A stretch of 64,000 nt of DNA. Source: Isoetes taiwanensis. Lineage: Eukaryota > Streptophyta > Lycopodiopsida > Isoetales > Isoetaceae. The translations under genes and the position numbers were made by a program. Below the pieces are notes generated by a model that worked only from the letters and a program-made list of their open reading frames with translations, had not been told where the DNA came from and ran no database searches. The stretch covers positions 3,335,149-3,399,148 of the forward strand of contig JAJEKV010000053.1 in assembly GCA_021234155.1 (NCBI GenBank), read 5' to 3'. Numbering within the stretch: the first letter of the stretch is position 1; every line of letters begins with the position of its first letter. Shown in pieces: positions 23,600-33,917 of this stretch.

Positions 23600-24440
23600 A
23601 TGTGAGTGCGGGAGGCATGGGGTGGCGTGAAGAGGATATGAGAACCACCACGGTCTTGGCGGATTGACGCCGCGATGTCTGCGTGGCGACAAAATGTATC
23701 TAGGGCATCGGTGAGACCGCATATCTTCGGGGTGTGGGCCAGGCCAACATCGCCCGCATAGATGAGCTGGCGGCGGATGACTGGTGCAAAAGATGTATGC
23801 CATCCCCATGCTCGATTAAGCCGGGGCTCTAACCGATCAATGTAGAGGCCAAAAGTGCCTACAGAGGGGGCAACCCTGCCGGACTCCCCGACATACTACC
23901 GGGTAAATGCTTGGCCCGTCTGCGCATCGTGATCCCGCCAAAACAACTCTCATACAAACTCCGTATATGGCATTCGCACGGCAAATGGAGCCCGATTGAC
24001 GCAGCTTCAGCCCACAACTTTTCAGGGGACCAGGACAAAAGCCTTTTGCGAAGTCCACAAAGCGACAACATAAGTCCAAACGGTGATTCCCACGCCTTCA
24101 ATCGCCCGCAGCCGTAAAGATATGGTCAATCGCTGAGTGGCGGGGTCGAAGCCCGTCGCGGTGAGGGGCTCGCGACATATCTACTCTCGCCCAGCGGGTC
24201 AACCGCCGCCGAGAATGCCGATACCAAGTTTGGCAACACCGAATCACCATGATCGGTCCGTAATTGGTGGGACAATGTGGGTCGCCCGCTTTGAGAATGG
24301 GAACAACCCTGCCAGGGTCCATTGTCGGGAAACCCTCCGCGAATGCTGCATTGAATGGTGGTAGTGAGGGACCAAGCGGGCTGCCCGCCCACTTGAGTAA
24401 CTCGGCCTCGTGATACCATCGAGGTCATTTTGCCTTCCAT
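23600..24440 (-). pseudogene. LINE reverse transcriptase (copy 1)
   Basis: Minus-strand frames give CCRFVDFAKGFCPGPLKSCG (motif A region, about 24070-24010) and CRGVRQGCPLC (about 23895-23860). LIYAGDVGLAHTPKICG at about 23770-23720 is the catalytic YADD box with the first Asp of the DD pair changed to Gly. GVRQGCPL is characteristic of non-L1 clades (RTE, CR1-like and others), whereas plant L1 reads GLRQGDPLSP. Multiple frameshifts make it inactive. Confidence 0.85.
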
Positions 24441-25109
24441 TAGCTAGCGTTGCAGGTGCCCTCCTCAACATCCCTCATCCACGAACCAATGGGGGCCATC
24501 CGTGGGGGTATATGCTGCCCCCGGCCGGGTCATAGAGCTGCTGGGTAGTACCGTTCTCACCGCCCGGGTGTGATGTCCTGTAAGGGCTGGGCTGGCCTTC
24601 CGGCACTCTGCGCCAAAGGTTCGGGGATGAGTGTCAATGGGGCAACATCTCCCATCGATAAAGCAAGATGGGCGCCTTTGTGTCCTTTGGATGGGCGATG
24701 ACGGTGTGGTGGCCTGCAAGCGTACTGGATCCGGGATGTGACGAGCTGCCGCTAGCGTTCTTTACAACCGCATCAAACCATCGGTTACGGGAATGTTGCT
24801 GACCCCGAAGCGGCGACGCCGGGGAATGCCACAAACTCCGTCCGGCGCATCCCGTAATAGCGAAGTCACTGGTTCCGTCACGCTCTAGTGTGGAGGTCTG
24901 CGAATTACTGGGAGGGCGTTCATGAGCATCTCGGCGTAGTCCTCTGCGCACGCTCATAATCGAGTCTCTCTCAACCGAGGGCGGCTACAGGGCTGGCATA
25001 GTGGGGGTTCGTGGCTCGCCAAACCAGGTCCAAATAAAGTGGGAGGTGACCAGCCGACCTCCTCATCCCGACTCGCTCAGGCCCACCCGGAACGGCCCGA
25101 TGAGATGCA

Positions 25110-25860
25110 TATCTTAGCGCGAATCCACAAGCACATAGTCCACCACACTAGACCCTCCCCCGATTGTCGGTTCGGCATGTGCACTTGCGAGAATCGGGCC
25201 CTTGTGAAGGCCATTGCAAATTATCAAGTCAAAATGCCACATAGCGGAGCAACCGTCATGCAAAGCGAGTGACCGGGTCGTCATCCGGCCAGCGGCCGGG
25301 CTATACGCGTAGGCGCAGGACATCGTCGTGAGGGGTCAAAGTCGCATGGGTTGCTACCCTCTGTCAGTGCATTGAAATCTCCAAGAAGGGACGACCCTAC
25401 CCAGCTCGCGATCTTTGCCAGTATGTCATCATATAGATCGACATACGGGTCCATCCTATCCGTGATCGGGGGTGGCTGCGATAGAAGGTGCCGTCTGCGT
25501 GAGGGAAATAACAAAGGCGGCGGAAAAAAAGAGGGTTGCCACCGGTATTATGCCTACGAACCGGAAGTCTTAGGTTGTATGCAATGCATTTCTCGGAGGG
25601 TAACCGAATGTGCCAAGGTTGTCCCAGAGTAGCAAGCCACTCCACCATGACCCCGTATCCGTCTGCAATTATTGAAGATCGAGAAATGTTGGTAACCCGA
25701 AGAAATCGGGCAGCTCGCGGTTCAAAGATGCTCCCATGTCTCCATGAGAGGAAGATGAGATCCATACGGTACGGCCACGGAGTTGGACCGTCCCTATACG
25801 CCAAGGGAAGCCTCGCCGGTTCCATGAGACCACCGGGAGACACAATTCCTCATTTGTCGC
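25110..25860 (-). pseudogene. LINE apurinic-type endonuclease (copy 1)
   Basis: Minus-strand pieces read VVSWNRRGFPWRIGT (start of the fold, about 25880-25840), then SSLLGDFNALTEGSNPC (about 25400-25345, the GDFN catalytic box) and FDLIICNGLHKGP with SSVVDYVLVD (about 25240-25120). The last block matches FDMVICNG and SVLDYLL in LINE copy 2 at 38390-38270. This places the endonuclease upstream of RT, as in AP-endonuclease LINEs. Confidence 0.8.
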
Positions 25861-25899
25861 CAGGGATGGGATGGTATCGAGTCTGGGGAGGGTGAGGGG

Positions 25900-27450
25900 A
25901 AGCGGGCCGGCTAGTGAGAAGTAGATGGAGCGGAGGCGACATGTGTATCGAGGGTGGAGGGAGGAGGGCAGGAGCAGGAGGCGGAGAAGGGGGCCGTGGT
26001 AGTAGAAGAAGGCGAGCTGCGTGCGGCATTTGTGGTTGGGGCCGCGGGTGCCAGCAGAGCGCGTGCTGTCGGAAAATGTGCATCCTGCCCGAACCAATCC
26101 GCGGCACCCCACGCTGGCTTAATGCCTCGACCGACAAGCTCGCCTGGCGTGCCTCATTACCGCCAGGTGTGAGGTCCGGCCCACATCTGAGGGATGTCCC
26201 CTTCAACATCCGCCAGCGGCGCCAATATGGCATCACGCGCTTTTGTGTGCATCCGCGAACCGTGAATATGACAATGCGGTCCACCCGGCGGTATTTGAAG
26301 CCCCATCCGGGCGCCGAGAAATGTGAACTGGCTCTCGAATGTCATCCGTCGAGAATGTGTGTTCGGATGTTGTGGGTGCAGACTCTCCCCTGGCGCTCGG
26401 CATACCTCGAACTACAGATTGTGGCCTCTCCACCAAGGCCCGAGTCTCCGCTGGCCGGGTCCAAGGTGGGCGAGGCGGGGGTCCCGTGGCCGGGGGTGGT
26501 GGTGGTGGCCGGGATGGCGTGGAGTGACCGGAGGTGGCCGGGGGCAGCAAAGGCGGGACGCGGGCCGCGGCGGGAGGCCGTGGGGGATAGTGGTCCGAGC
26601 CGCCGCCGCCCCGCGAAAGCCGGGAGCCGCGGCTCTGCAGCCTTCGCCGCTTGGCCATCCCGCCTGCATCGCCTGCGGTAACTATGAACCCTGGTAGGGA
26701 GACCCCGCTGCACTGCGGATGGTTGCCCGCAGCCCCGGAGCTCCGTGCTCGAGTAGCGAGAGCGTGCTTTCGGTGCCCCAAAGACACGGGCACGTCGAGG
26801 CCGGGCTTGCTGTTCGATCTTACTCTGAAGATCCCGAAAGGCGCGGTTCGGGCCGTCTGCGCAAGAGGCTTTGTCGCTCCCGTGCCATGGTGGTGGTCGC
26901 CTCTACCTCCCCAAGCAGACACAGACCATGACCTCGTCTCGCATTGCGCTCCCTCCCCGTGTCATGGTGTCGAGTGATGAACCACAGAGTCAAAGGGCGG
27001 GCCGCATAACCGACAACCTGCCCGGCTTCGCCGCCGCTTCGGTGTGTGCAAGGCCAAGGCCATCTTCCACATCACGGCGTCGCGGGTCTCCAAGCCTGTG
27101 TACGGTTCTTCGACCCGATTTGCCTTTTGAGCACATGGGATGCCGAGGACTCCATCTCCACCGCCAAAATACCCGGCCGGTGAACGCTGTTAGCCTCAAT
27201 CTGAGCAATGTTAGCCTCCATTCAGCTTTGGCGTGGCTCAATTCTCTGGGGGCGGGAGTTCCTATAATGTGCCAGCAATTAATCCCTTCCGCCGGGCTGG
27301 CCGGTGGGGGCCTTAGCCTTAGCAGAGCCTCCTTCTTCATGGAGGATGACTCTCCCACATCCATGATGGCCGATCCGGGACCGCGAAAGCGGTGGGCCCT
27401 CGCCACAGGTTTCCAGCCCGGCCCATCTTCCGTGGCCATGACTCCCAAAG
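25900..27450 (-). pseudogene. GC-rich 5' coding region of LINE copy 1 (ORF1-like)
   Basis: The minus strand has overlapping Pro/Arg/Ala-rich frames starting near 27448 (MGVMATEDGPGWKPVARA). Their position between leader and endonuclease suggests the LINE ORF1 or the N-terminal part of a single ORF. No nucleic-acid-binding motif could be read with confidence. Long open frames on both strands here reflect extreme GC content. Confidence 0.45.
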
Positions 27451-27499
27451 TTTGAGGGATCTCGGCTGCGGAAAGGGTGCCTAGAATTGAATTTGGGGG

Positions 27500-27740
27500 C
27501 TCAAGAACGCTGCGGAGAGCACCTTTGGGCTAGTCGGAAACCCTTTGAATACTTACTAAAACATCGCCAATCCTATATTGGTGTCGGACTTTCATCAACA
27601 ACACCATCAGGAACTAGGGTATGAATTAGTAAAACATTCTCGTAACCTTCAATAAGAGTACAACACACACCTTTCAACACCGTGGCCAAGACCAACAACG
27701 GCATCGGTGAGGGCTATACTTCTCAAAGAAGGAAGAAGAA
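27500..27740 (-). promoter_or_regulatory. Putative LINE 5' leader
   Basis: Read on the minus strand, gtatagccctc, actcttat.gaaggt, ctgatggtgttgttga and gaaagtcc.acac.aatatag recur in the same order at 50670-50830 (+). The block lies between the 5' monomers and the first LINE frame, so it is probably the element's untranslated leader. Promoter activity is inferred from position only. Confidence 0.5.
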
Positions 27741-28105
27741 GGGCTGCCACAAAACCCTAGCACACACAGCCGGAAAACAGCAGATTTGAGCACTGAAACA
27801 AAGACAAGCATGCAGGTACCATACAGGTTGGAAAGCTCTCTGAACCAGCTTTCCAACAAGCCCAAACACATGAAAATCGATAACGGGATGTGAGAGATAC
27901 AGTCCCGGATTAAAGTGTCTATGGGCTGCCACAGAAACCCTAGCACACAGCCCGGAAAACAGCAGATTTGAGCACTGAAACAAAGACAAGCATGCAAGTA
28001 CCATACACCGTTGGAAAGCTCTCTGAACCAGCTTTCCAACAAGCCCAAGCACATGAAAATCTGACACCGGATGTGAGAGATACAGTCCGTCAAAGTGTCT
28101 ATGGG
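27741..28105 (-). repeat. Two tandem 5' monomers (183 and 179 bp) at the LINE start
   Basis: Units 27741-27923 and 27924-28102 are near-identical, and the first bases of a third unit (gggcgcc) follow. Each begins gggctgccacaraaaccctagc on the plus strand and carries the hairpin ttggaaagctctctgaaccagctttccaa (stem TTGGAAAGC/GCTTTCCAA). The array stops exactly where the gypsy protease resumes. Tandem promoter monomers at a LINE 5' end are known from mouse L1; here they are inferred from position. Confidence 0.7.
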
Positions 28106-28495
28106 CGCCACCACTACAAAGTTGGCAGCAACTACAATGCCTTCAACATCTATCAAAGCATTGCTTAAAATGCCTATAGGATTTATTTTCGAAGTTGAAA
28201 AGGATTTTAACACCATAAGTGCTTTCCTATCTATTTCTAGGCCACACATTTTCATTACATGATGAGGCATGACATTCAAAGGAATCCTCCATCAAGTAGC
28301 ACTTTAGCAAGTGTTCTCTGGCCAACCTTAGCTGCACATGTGAAAGCACCTGGGTCATATTCATTTTGCACTAGCATTTGCTCATCAATATGACCTGTGA
28401 GAGCTATTTGTTCTTCTTGTGATAAATTGACATGCTCTTCTTTGGTTAGATTCAAGATCTTCTCTATATAAGATGGTGCAATTCTTAGCAATGTA
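28106..28495 (-). pseudogene. Protease N-terminal half of the Tat-like gypsy element
   Basis: The minus strand reads GQRTLAKVLLDGGFL, followed in another frame by MNVMPHHVMKMCGLEIDRKA and SKINPIGILSNALIDVEG. It then reads IVVAANFVVV up to the LINE junction. LLDGG is the retropepsin active-site region (D-S/T-G in most members; DGG here). The frame would continue directly into MDDKTDIYDLLLGRR at 22375. Confidence 0.75.
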
Positions 28496-29351
28496 AGTAT
28501 TTATCATTAAAAAATCAAACTCATCAGCTTCTAGCATATTTTTGACGGGGAGGAATAGGTACAACCTGATTATCTTCCTTTGAGGAATAGGTACAACCTG
28601 ATTATCTTCCTTTGTTTTTTTCTTGGATACCTTTGTTTCAATCCTGCCATGGACAGTTTCTTTATGTCTTGCACCTTGCATGGCTCTGGTGTGCACAGCC
28701 ATGATTTCTTCCTGCTCTTTTAATTCCTGCATAAACCTGATTGATACAACTGGATCAGGAGCACTTGATTCAGTTGCTTTAGCTGCTTCCATCTTGCAAA
28801 ATACTCTTTCACACTACACCTGTCTTCATAACGTCCAATGGCCTTGCAAAAAGCACAAATTGGGCATTCCTTACCAAAATGCCCTCTCTTTCCACATTTA
28901 GTACATGGTCTATACCAACAATAATCAGAGGAGTGAGTATCTCTTTGGCAATATGCACAAAGTGGATAGATCTTGAAGTAGATTTTATTTCTTGAAGTTG
29001 TTTTGTGACTTCCAGTAATGCTTCATATACCTTTTTGATCTGGCTCTGACATCAGCTACAGGACTAACTCTGACATCAGCTACAGACAGGACTAACTGAC
29101 TCCTCCATTTTTGGCTTGTTCTTCTCCTTCTGAATAGCATAAACTGGCACTGGACCACTGCCCATATATTCTGGCTCATAATCTGGAAAGAAAGGATCAT
29201 TAGACATGTGTACATCATCAGGAAGATAAGAAGAAACATTGGCAATCTCAATGGCTTTGATGAAAGCTTTGTGTATAGTATCAAAGCCTTCTTGTTTTTG
29301 CAACTTATACATCTTCCTGTAAACTCTATAAACTCTAGATCTACTGCTCAA
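28496..29351 (-). pseudogene. Gag C-terminus with three zinc knuckles (Tat-like gypsy)
   Basis: The minus-strand frame from 29351 begins MSSRSRVYRVYRKMYKLQKQ and includes IHKAFIKAIEIANVSSYLPD. At about 28970-28800 it contains CAYCQRDTHSSDYC, CTKCGKRGHFGKEC and the imperfect CAFCKAIGRYEDRC. The first two have exact C-x2-C-x4-H-x4-C spacing. A linker (MQELKEQEEIMAVHTRAMQG) leads to protease. Frames are broken several times. The N-terminal Gag and the 5' LTR were not found upstream. Confidence 0.75.
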
Positions 29352-29609
29352 CCCTCTTATAAGCTCATGCTCTTCTTCCCGATTGCCTCAGGTTTTAAAC
29401 AATTGTGAATTGAAGGGTTAAGAATAACTGTAGTAAAGAAAAAGCATCAGCCACAAACGTTCATGTTTCAAAGAGTATGCACACAGGGAGCCAAGAACTC
29501 AGTTCTGCTCCTTGTTTGGAATCACGCAAATCTCTTTCTCTTCCCTTCTCAATAAGCCATGGATTTTGCAGCTTCTTGTGTCTAATTCTTGTCAAATAGT
29601 TTCATTTTT

Positions 29610-29800
29610 TTGTTGTGGTGAAAAGCTCTTCTTTTGTTCTTATTTTGAGAAGAAAAAGACTTTCTTGTGGTCAAAGCTCTTGTCTCACTCCTTGTTTTGA
29701 GGAGAACAAGATTTTCTTGTGGTGCAAGGCTCTTGTTTTGAGGAGAACAAGATTTCCTTGTGGTCTACAAGCTCTTGTTTTGCTCCTTGATTTGTGGTGC
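29610..29800. repeat. Degenerate tandem repeat, about 42-50-bp units
   Basis: Three to four units share cttgttttgaggagaacaag and attt(t/c)cttgtggt. The third unit differs from the second by short indels. No coding pattern is kept. Confidence 0.7.
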
Positions 29801-29810
29801 AATGTTTTGT

Positions 29811-29927
29811 TGTGTTTATGTACAAGATTCAAAACAGTGAAGAACCATTGATTTTGTCTTGACTTGCTTGTGTTTCTGTACAAGATTCAGAACAGCAAAG
29901 AACCGTTTACTATTATCTTGACTTGCT
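29811..29927. repeat. 58-bp tandem duplication
   Basis: tgtgtttatgtacaagattc at 29811 is repeated as tgtgtttctgtacaagattc at 29869. The match continues through aacag, aagaacc and cttgacttgct in both units. Confidence 0.85.
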
Positions 29928-29929
29928 GC

Positions 29930-31680
29930 AACGGTTCCAAAACCATATGATGAGCTGGAAAATCCGTTTTGACCCCATCACAGAATGGTGCAAAGTGTAG
30001 AATATTATGAACATCAATCGCCACAAATTAATATTCATCACACCTTACCTAAGATCATACTTGAGTTTCTCGAATATGTTATTTCAATGTAGTGATTTTT
30101 CTTAGAGTGTTTTCGCCTCACTAATACCATTTTGGGTAAGCATATATATAGAGTTTTAACTGCCCAGCACTGTAAATTGCAGCATAAATGAGGCATAAAG
30201 AGAGCGGATAAAAAGAGACCACGCTTTAATTTTACATTTCCCTTTGCCTGGTGAAGGTGTCCCTAACCTGATGCGTGCACCACAAAAGAACGCAATATTG
30301 ACATCTCTGCACTTTCATGAGGAGGATGGTGGCTTAAAGTCCACCTCCATAGATGCAAACGACGAGGATGGTGGCTTCATCCATCTAAGGAAGAAGACGA
30401 TGAAGATGGCAGTTATTGTGCCAAGCCTTCACCTTATTTGCGCAAGTGTGCCCCATGTCTAGCATGGGTTGATAATGGAACCTTTGCACTGCTGGATTTA
30501 TACCATGAGAACTGCATTTGAAACACGCAGTGGATGTTGCAGTAACCTGAGTGACAGAATGGGCTGAGGTGGTTGAATCATTATACAGGCAATGTGGTAG
30601 AACAGAGGATAATATTGCAAATGAAAAGGAAATGAACAAAAAGAGCAGATAAAAGGTTAGCACAAATCGTGCAACCACTTCCACTTGGATACTTTTTTAT
30701 AAAGTCAATGGACTCTTTGGAGCAATGAAAGAGGAGATAGTTTAGGTACTTAAGAGAGGCAGTCACAGAGAATTGGGTGGTGATGAGCAGCAGTCCAACT
30801 TGCCTCCTAGAATAGACGATATTGAGAGAGCAGGAAGTGTGATAGCCATGTCTAATATGCATGTACCAGATTCTCCCATTGGTCCCGATTTTCTCCATCG
30901 TTTACTTAAAGCTCATCTTCCGCCACATGTGTTCAAGCTAAATAGAACTCTCTAGCATTTATTTGCTGAACATATCCAAATATTGCTCCTTTTAAATTTC
31001 TCTTCTTTTAGTCATTTCATGACATCATGAAGCAGTGTCATTGAAGAACATATGAAGTTGCAGATGTGTCCGTATGAGCTGCCTAAATGCTTAAAACCTA
31101 GCTCCACCTAAAGGGCCCCCATAGTAGAAGTGCCACAAAGACTATCAGGTACTTTTCATGTTTGCGCAACATATATTCGTTGCACACTTTTAAGATAGAA
31201 GATTTTGACTACTATTGTCAACAAGCAAGCAATATATTGCCCAAATCAAGGTAATTAACTCTACTATTTAAAATCACATAGGTAGATGCTTGCCCAATTA
31301 ATTGTTGCACAAATTTAACAAACAAGATTTTGACATGTTCAATGCAACATCTCATTCACAACATACTTTTGTCAATGAACAAGCAACATATTTACTTAAC
31401 CACATACGATGCCAAATCAATGTCACATTTTATCCACATTCACATTGCATTGATCTTCGTGGACAAATAAAACTCTGTTCAATTCAATTTAATGCAAATC
31501 GAACGATCACCTCCTCTATATAGCACCAATAGACAAATTAAGTAAATACTTCCATTGCTATTTCTATATATTTTATAACTCTGACAATTTGACACAAATT
31601 GCACTTTTGCTCCAATGCCTATTTTGATAAGAGTAGGTGGTTCATGTTCATGCTAAAGCCAGAGTGCTCATTATATCACC
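29930..31680. other. No gene recognised; one coding-like stretch
   Basis: AT-rich sequence. A plus-strand frame near 30770-30955 reads PPRIDDIERAGSVIAMSNMH and GPDFLHRLLKAHLPPHVF, which looks protein-like but matches no family I know. At 30320-30390 the word gaggatggtggctt occurs twice. The 5' LTR of the downstream copia element was sought here and not found. Confidence 0.3.
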
Positions 31681-31682
31681 AT

Positions 31683-31770
31683 ATATTTGACACAACTTGG
31701 ACTTGCTCTCCAAGGCCATTTTGGTTCTGAAAGCTTCTCAGTTGATTGCTAAAGCCTGGCAACCTTGGTA
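31683..31770 (+). mobile_element. Decayed Helitron-like 3' terminal region
   Basis: acttgctctccaaggccattttggtt and aaagcctggcaaccttgg align with the terminal region at 32780-32850. The terminal hairpin (GCCCGGC/GCCGGGC in the other copies) is mutated and the CTAG end is lost. Confidence 0.5.
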
Positions 31771-32395
31771 TGTTCTCTTCAAAATTCTTACTTTTGGATT
31801 GATTTTTGCAGTAGAAAATGGCTACATCATCAAAACAAGTGAATGGTAGATAACTGTGACAGGTATTACTCTTAGAAATTCTTATTAGCATAGATATTGT
31901 TCAAGAACATGATGCTTGAACCATCTCTTCAAAATGACACCGAGCTACGTGTATTTTACCCTTCATTTATGGTGGTTGTAGGACATTTCCTATAATTTTG
32001 ATATGTATTAGATGAAAGGTTTAGAACACTTTTGCTTGCATGAGCATAACTCTTCGGTTGTTCAGATATGTTGATGTCAACAGCGGTAAGTAGGTCACAT
32101 ATTGAGATGATGGATAAAAGAAGGTGGAGCAAAACTTAACAATTTTTCACTCCAAGGGCATGCCAGATAGTAATCCACATGCATCCCCATGGCATCCATG
32201 AGCATCTCTTCAGAGGGATTTGTAAGCCGAGGCTGATTTGGCACAGACTCTGCTAAAGTTAATCCATGTTTTATGTGGATCGGCCAAGAAGTTGCATGCT
32301 ATTCTTGCTCTGTAAGAAGCTTCTTGAAAGTATGATGGTTGAGAATTCCGTGCTTGCAGCTTTGCCTATGCGTTGCACTGTGTTGGATTTAGATT

Positions 32396-32659
32396 TTGGG
32401 CATTCTATTCCTTTGGTCATGCTTACTAGAATATAAGAAGGAGCATTTGACTAGCAAAGGTGTCTATAGCTTGCTTAATCACGTATTTTTATTCTTTTGT
32501 ATTGATATTAAAATTCTCTTCAATTGTACTATATGCAACAGGAAGCTTTTTGAAGAGCAATTATGTTCGACAGAGAAGGTAAGATGGAGCGTCTCAAATT
32601 CATTCCAGGAAGTCGTTGTTGCCCTAGAGTTACCTTCAACTTCACAAAAGGTAAGATAA
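32396..32659 (+). CDS. Coding-like fragment inside a Helitron-like region
   Basis: An 87-codon frame ends RKLFEEQLCSTEK and EVVVALELPSTSQK before a GT-AAG donor-like site at 32651. A second gtaag lies at 32579, but the intron it would define is only 30 nt, too short for a plant intron, so read-through is more likely. The fragment lies about 200 bp upstream of a Helitron 3' end. Helitrons commonly carry captured gene pieces, so this may be one. The parent gene is not recognised. Confidence 0.25.
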   Translation: MGILFLWSCLLEYKKEHLTSKGVYSLLNHVFLFFCIDIKILFNCTICNRKLFEEQLCSTEKVRWSVSNSFQEVVVALELPSTSQKVR

Positions 32660-32756
32660 ATAAAAATCTCTACTGATCATGGAGAAGGAACATTAGTAAA
32701 GCTTTCAGTACTAGGCCAGATGGCGTGGTGCCATTGGCGAATCTGACAAAATGCAA

Positions 32757-32863
32757 CCTAAGTTGCATTTCGTTGTTACACTTGCTCTCCAAAGTCATTT
32801 TGGTTGGAAAAGGCTTCTCAAGTTGGTACTAAGGCCCGGCAACGCCGGGCACCCATAACTAGT
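32757..32863 (+). mobile_element. Helitron-like 3' end (hairpin plus CTAG)
   Basis: gcccggc-aac-gccgggc (32834-32850) forms a 7-bp hairpin, followed nine bases later (acccataa..) by CTAG at 32859-32862 and T. This is the signature of plant Helitron 3' termini, which end in CTRR and insert between A and T. The 5' TC end was not located and no Rep/helicase frame is nearby, so the element is non-autonomous. Confidence 0.65.
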
Positions 32864-32883
32864 TTGGTATAAGTTGGCAATTT

Positions 32884-33033
32884 AAGCTTCATATATATGG
32901 ATTCCAAGGTACTTCGAGCCATTTCAATATTAAGCATTAGTCCACAAAGATTGTCACATGTATAATGTTATATTTCAAGCTCCATATAAAGGAATGTTGA
33001 GGTACTTCATCAAGCCCATCTACAAAGTGCCAC
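32884..33033. repeat. Diverged direct repeat, about 90-bp period
   Basis: aagct(t/c)catata, gaggtacttc/aaggtacttc and cacaaagat/tacaaagtg words recur in order in 32884-32957 and 32978-33033. This is internal structure of the DNA between the two Helitron-like ends. Confidence 0.4.
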
Positions 33034-33887
33034 TTTAGTCACCTCTTGCTTCCCATCTTTGAAGGGACTAACAAAATGTTGCAATATCAGGAATCTTAAG
33101 ATTAGTGGTCCTTGGACAAATGCCCACCGGATCGTCAAGGTATGGCTTCTCTTTCATGTCCCCTACAAGAGAGAAATCAACAAATATGAATTTTTTCAAT
33201 GAATAATTTGGAATAGAACAAATATCAACTCCTTTTCAAATCTAAGCTAGAATAGAACAAATATGTATTTTTGAACCCCTTGAACATATCGTCTCTCCTT
33301 CTTCTATACCTCTCTTGATCCCTTTCAAATTTAGCAAAATCCGCCCCATGCCCGAATTTCATGTCCACCTATACTATTCTTATGCACGGTGTTTGAGCGG
33401 CCGGAATGGGATCAATGTAAAGAATCAAACAATGCAATGGGATGAATGTAAAGGATTATTTGAGAACATTTTTGCCTTCAAGGAAGAACTATTTCATTTT
33501 ATGCTTTGTAGCATGTATCATGTAGTTTATCCAAGTTACATTTGTTGATATTATATAATAATTTCTTTTCCAATCTCCAATTTTTGTCTTGCCCCCATTT
33601 AAATCTACTAACTTATTCTATATATGCTTTTCTATAATAAAACTACATTAAGGCCTACTTCAGTTCTCCCATTTTTCTCTTGCCCTTCAATTTAGCAAGG
33701 TAATCTACATATGCTACTTCATGCTTGCCTACAATAGCACTCAAACCTAACAACGAATCGCTTTCGATAAGATCATTTCATTTCTTTATTGCAAGGGCTT
33801 CTTTACGTCTTATACGACTTAATTAGATCAATATATGTATTTAAGTCTCTACAACTTCATCATTGCCTACAACACACCCGTAACTAT

Positions 33888-33917
33888 GCCCGGCAACGCC
33901 GGGCACCCGTTACTAGT
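33888..33917 (+). mobile_element. Second Helitron-like 3' end, abutting copia integrase
   Basis: The same hairpin gcccggc-aac-gccgggc lies at 33888-33904, then acccgtta and CTAG at 33913-33916 with a following T. Immediately after it the copia frame opens as GDGNENLICAGCILGKQTRL, so the Helitron apparently inserted into the copia element, removing or displacing its gag side. A possible start near 33290 (tctctcc) is speculative. Confidence 0.65.

Larger units (their letters stand above)
22379..28105 (-). mobile_element. Non-L1-type LINE, copy 1, inserted in a gypsy protease
   Basis: On the minus strand the order is two 5' monomers (28105-27741), a 5' leader (about 27740-27500), a GC-rich Pro/Arg-rich first-ORF region (about 27450-25900), AP-endonuclease (about 25860-25110), RT (about 24440-23600) and a C-terminal region. 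A 3' end with (CTTC)n abuts gypsy DNA at 22379-22402. Frames are heavily broken. A 3'-terminal block (gtccacggagaccaatcggtctatg on the plus strand) recurs at the end of LINE copy 2. The tail is a GGAA-type repeat, not poly(A). GC and CpG content are far above the flanks. Confidence 0.85.

Noticed and set aside
25914-26681. 255-codon open frame on the plus strand
   Set aside because: It runs antisense to LINE copy 1 in very GC-rich DNA where all six frames are long. It is Arg/Gly/Pro-biased with no domain.
27674-28279. 201-codon minus-strand frame as a single gene
   Set aside because: Its first part is gypsy protease and the rest is translation of the 183-bp monomers; the fusion is an effect of the LINE insertion.
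29610-29927. Possible CRISPR-like repeat array
   Set aside because: Units are degenerate tandem duplications without unique spacers, and the window is plant nuclear DNA.
32542-32650. Two tidy exons separated by GT-AG
   Set aside because: The implied intron is only 30 nt, below the practical minimum in plants, and the unspliced frame is open.
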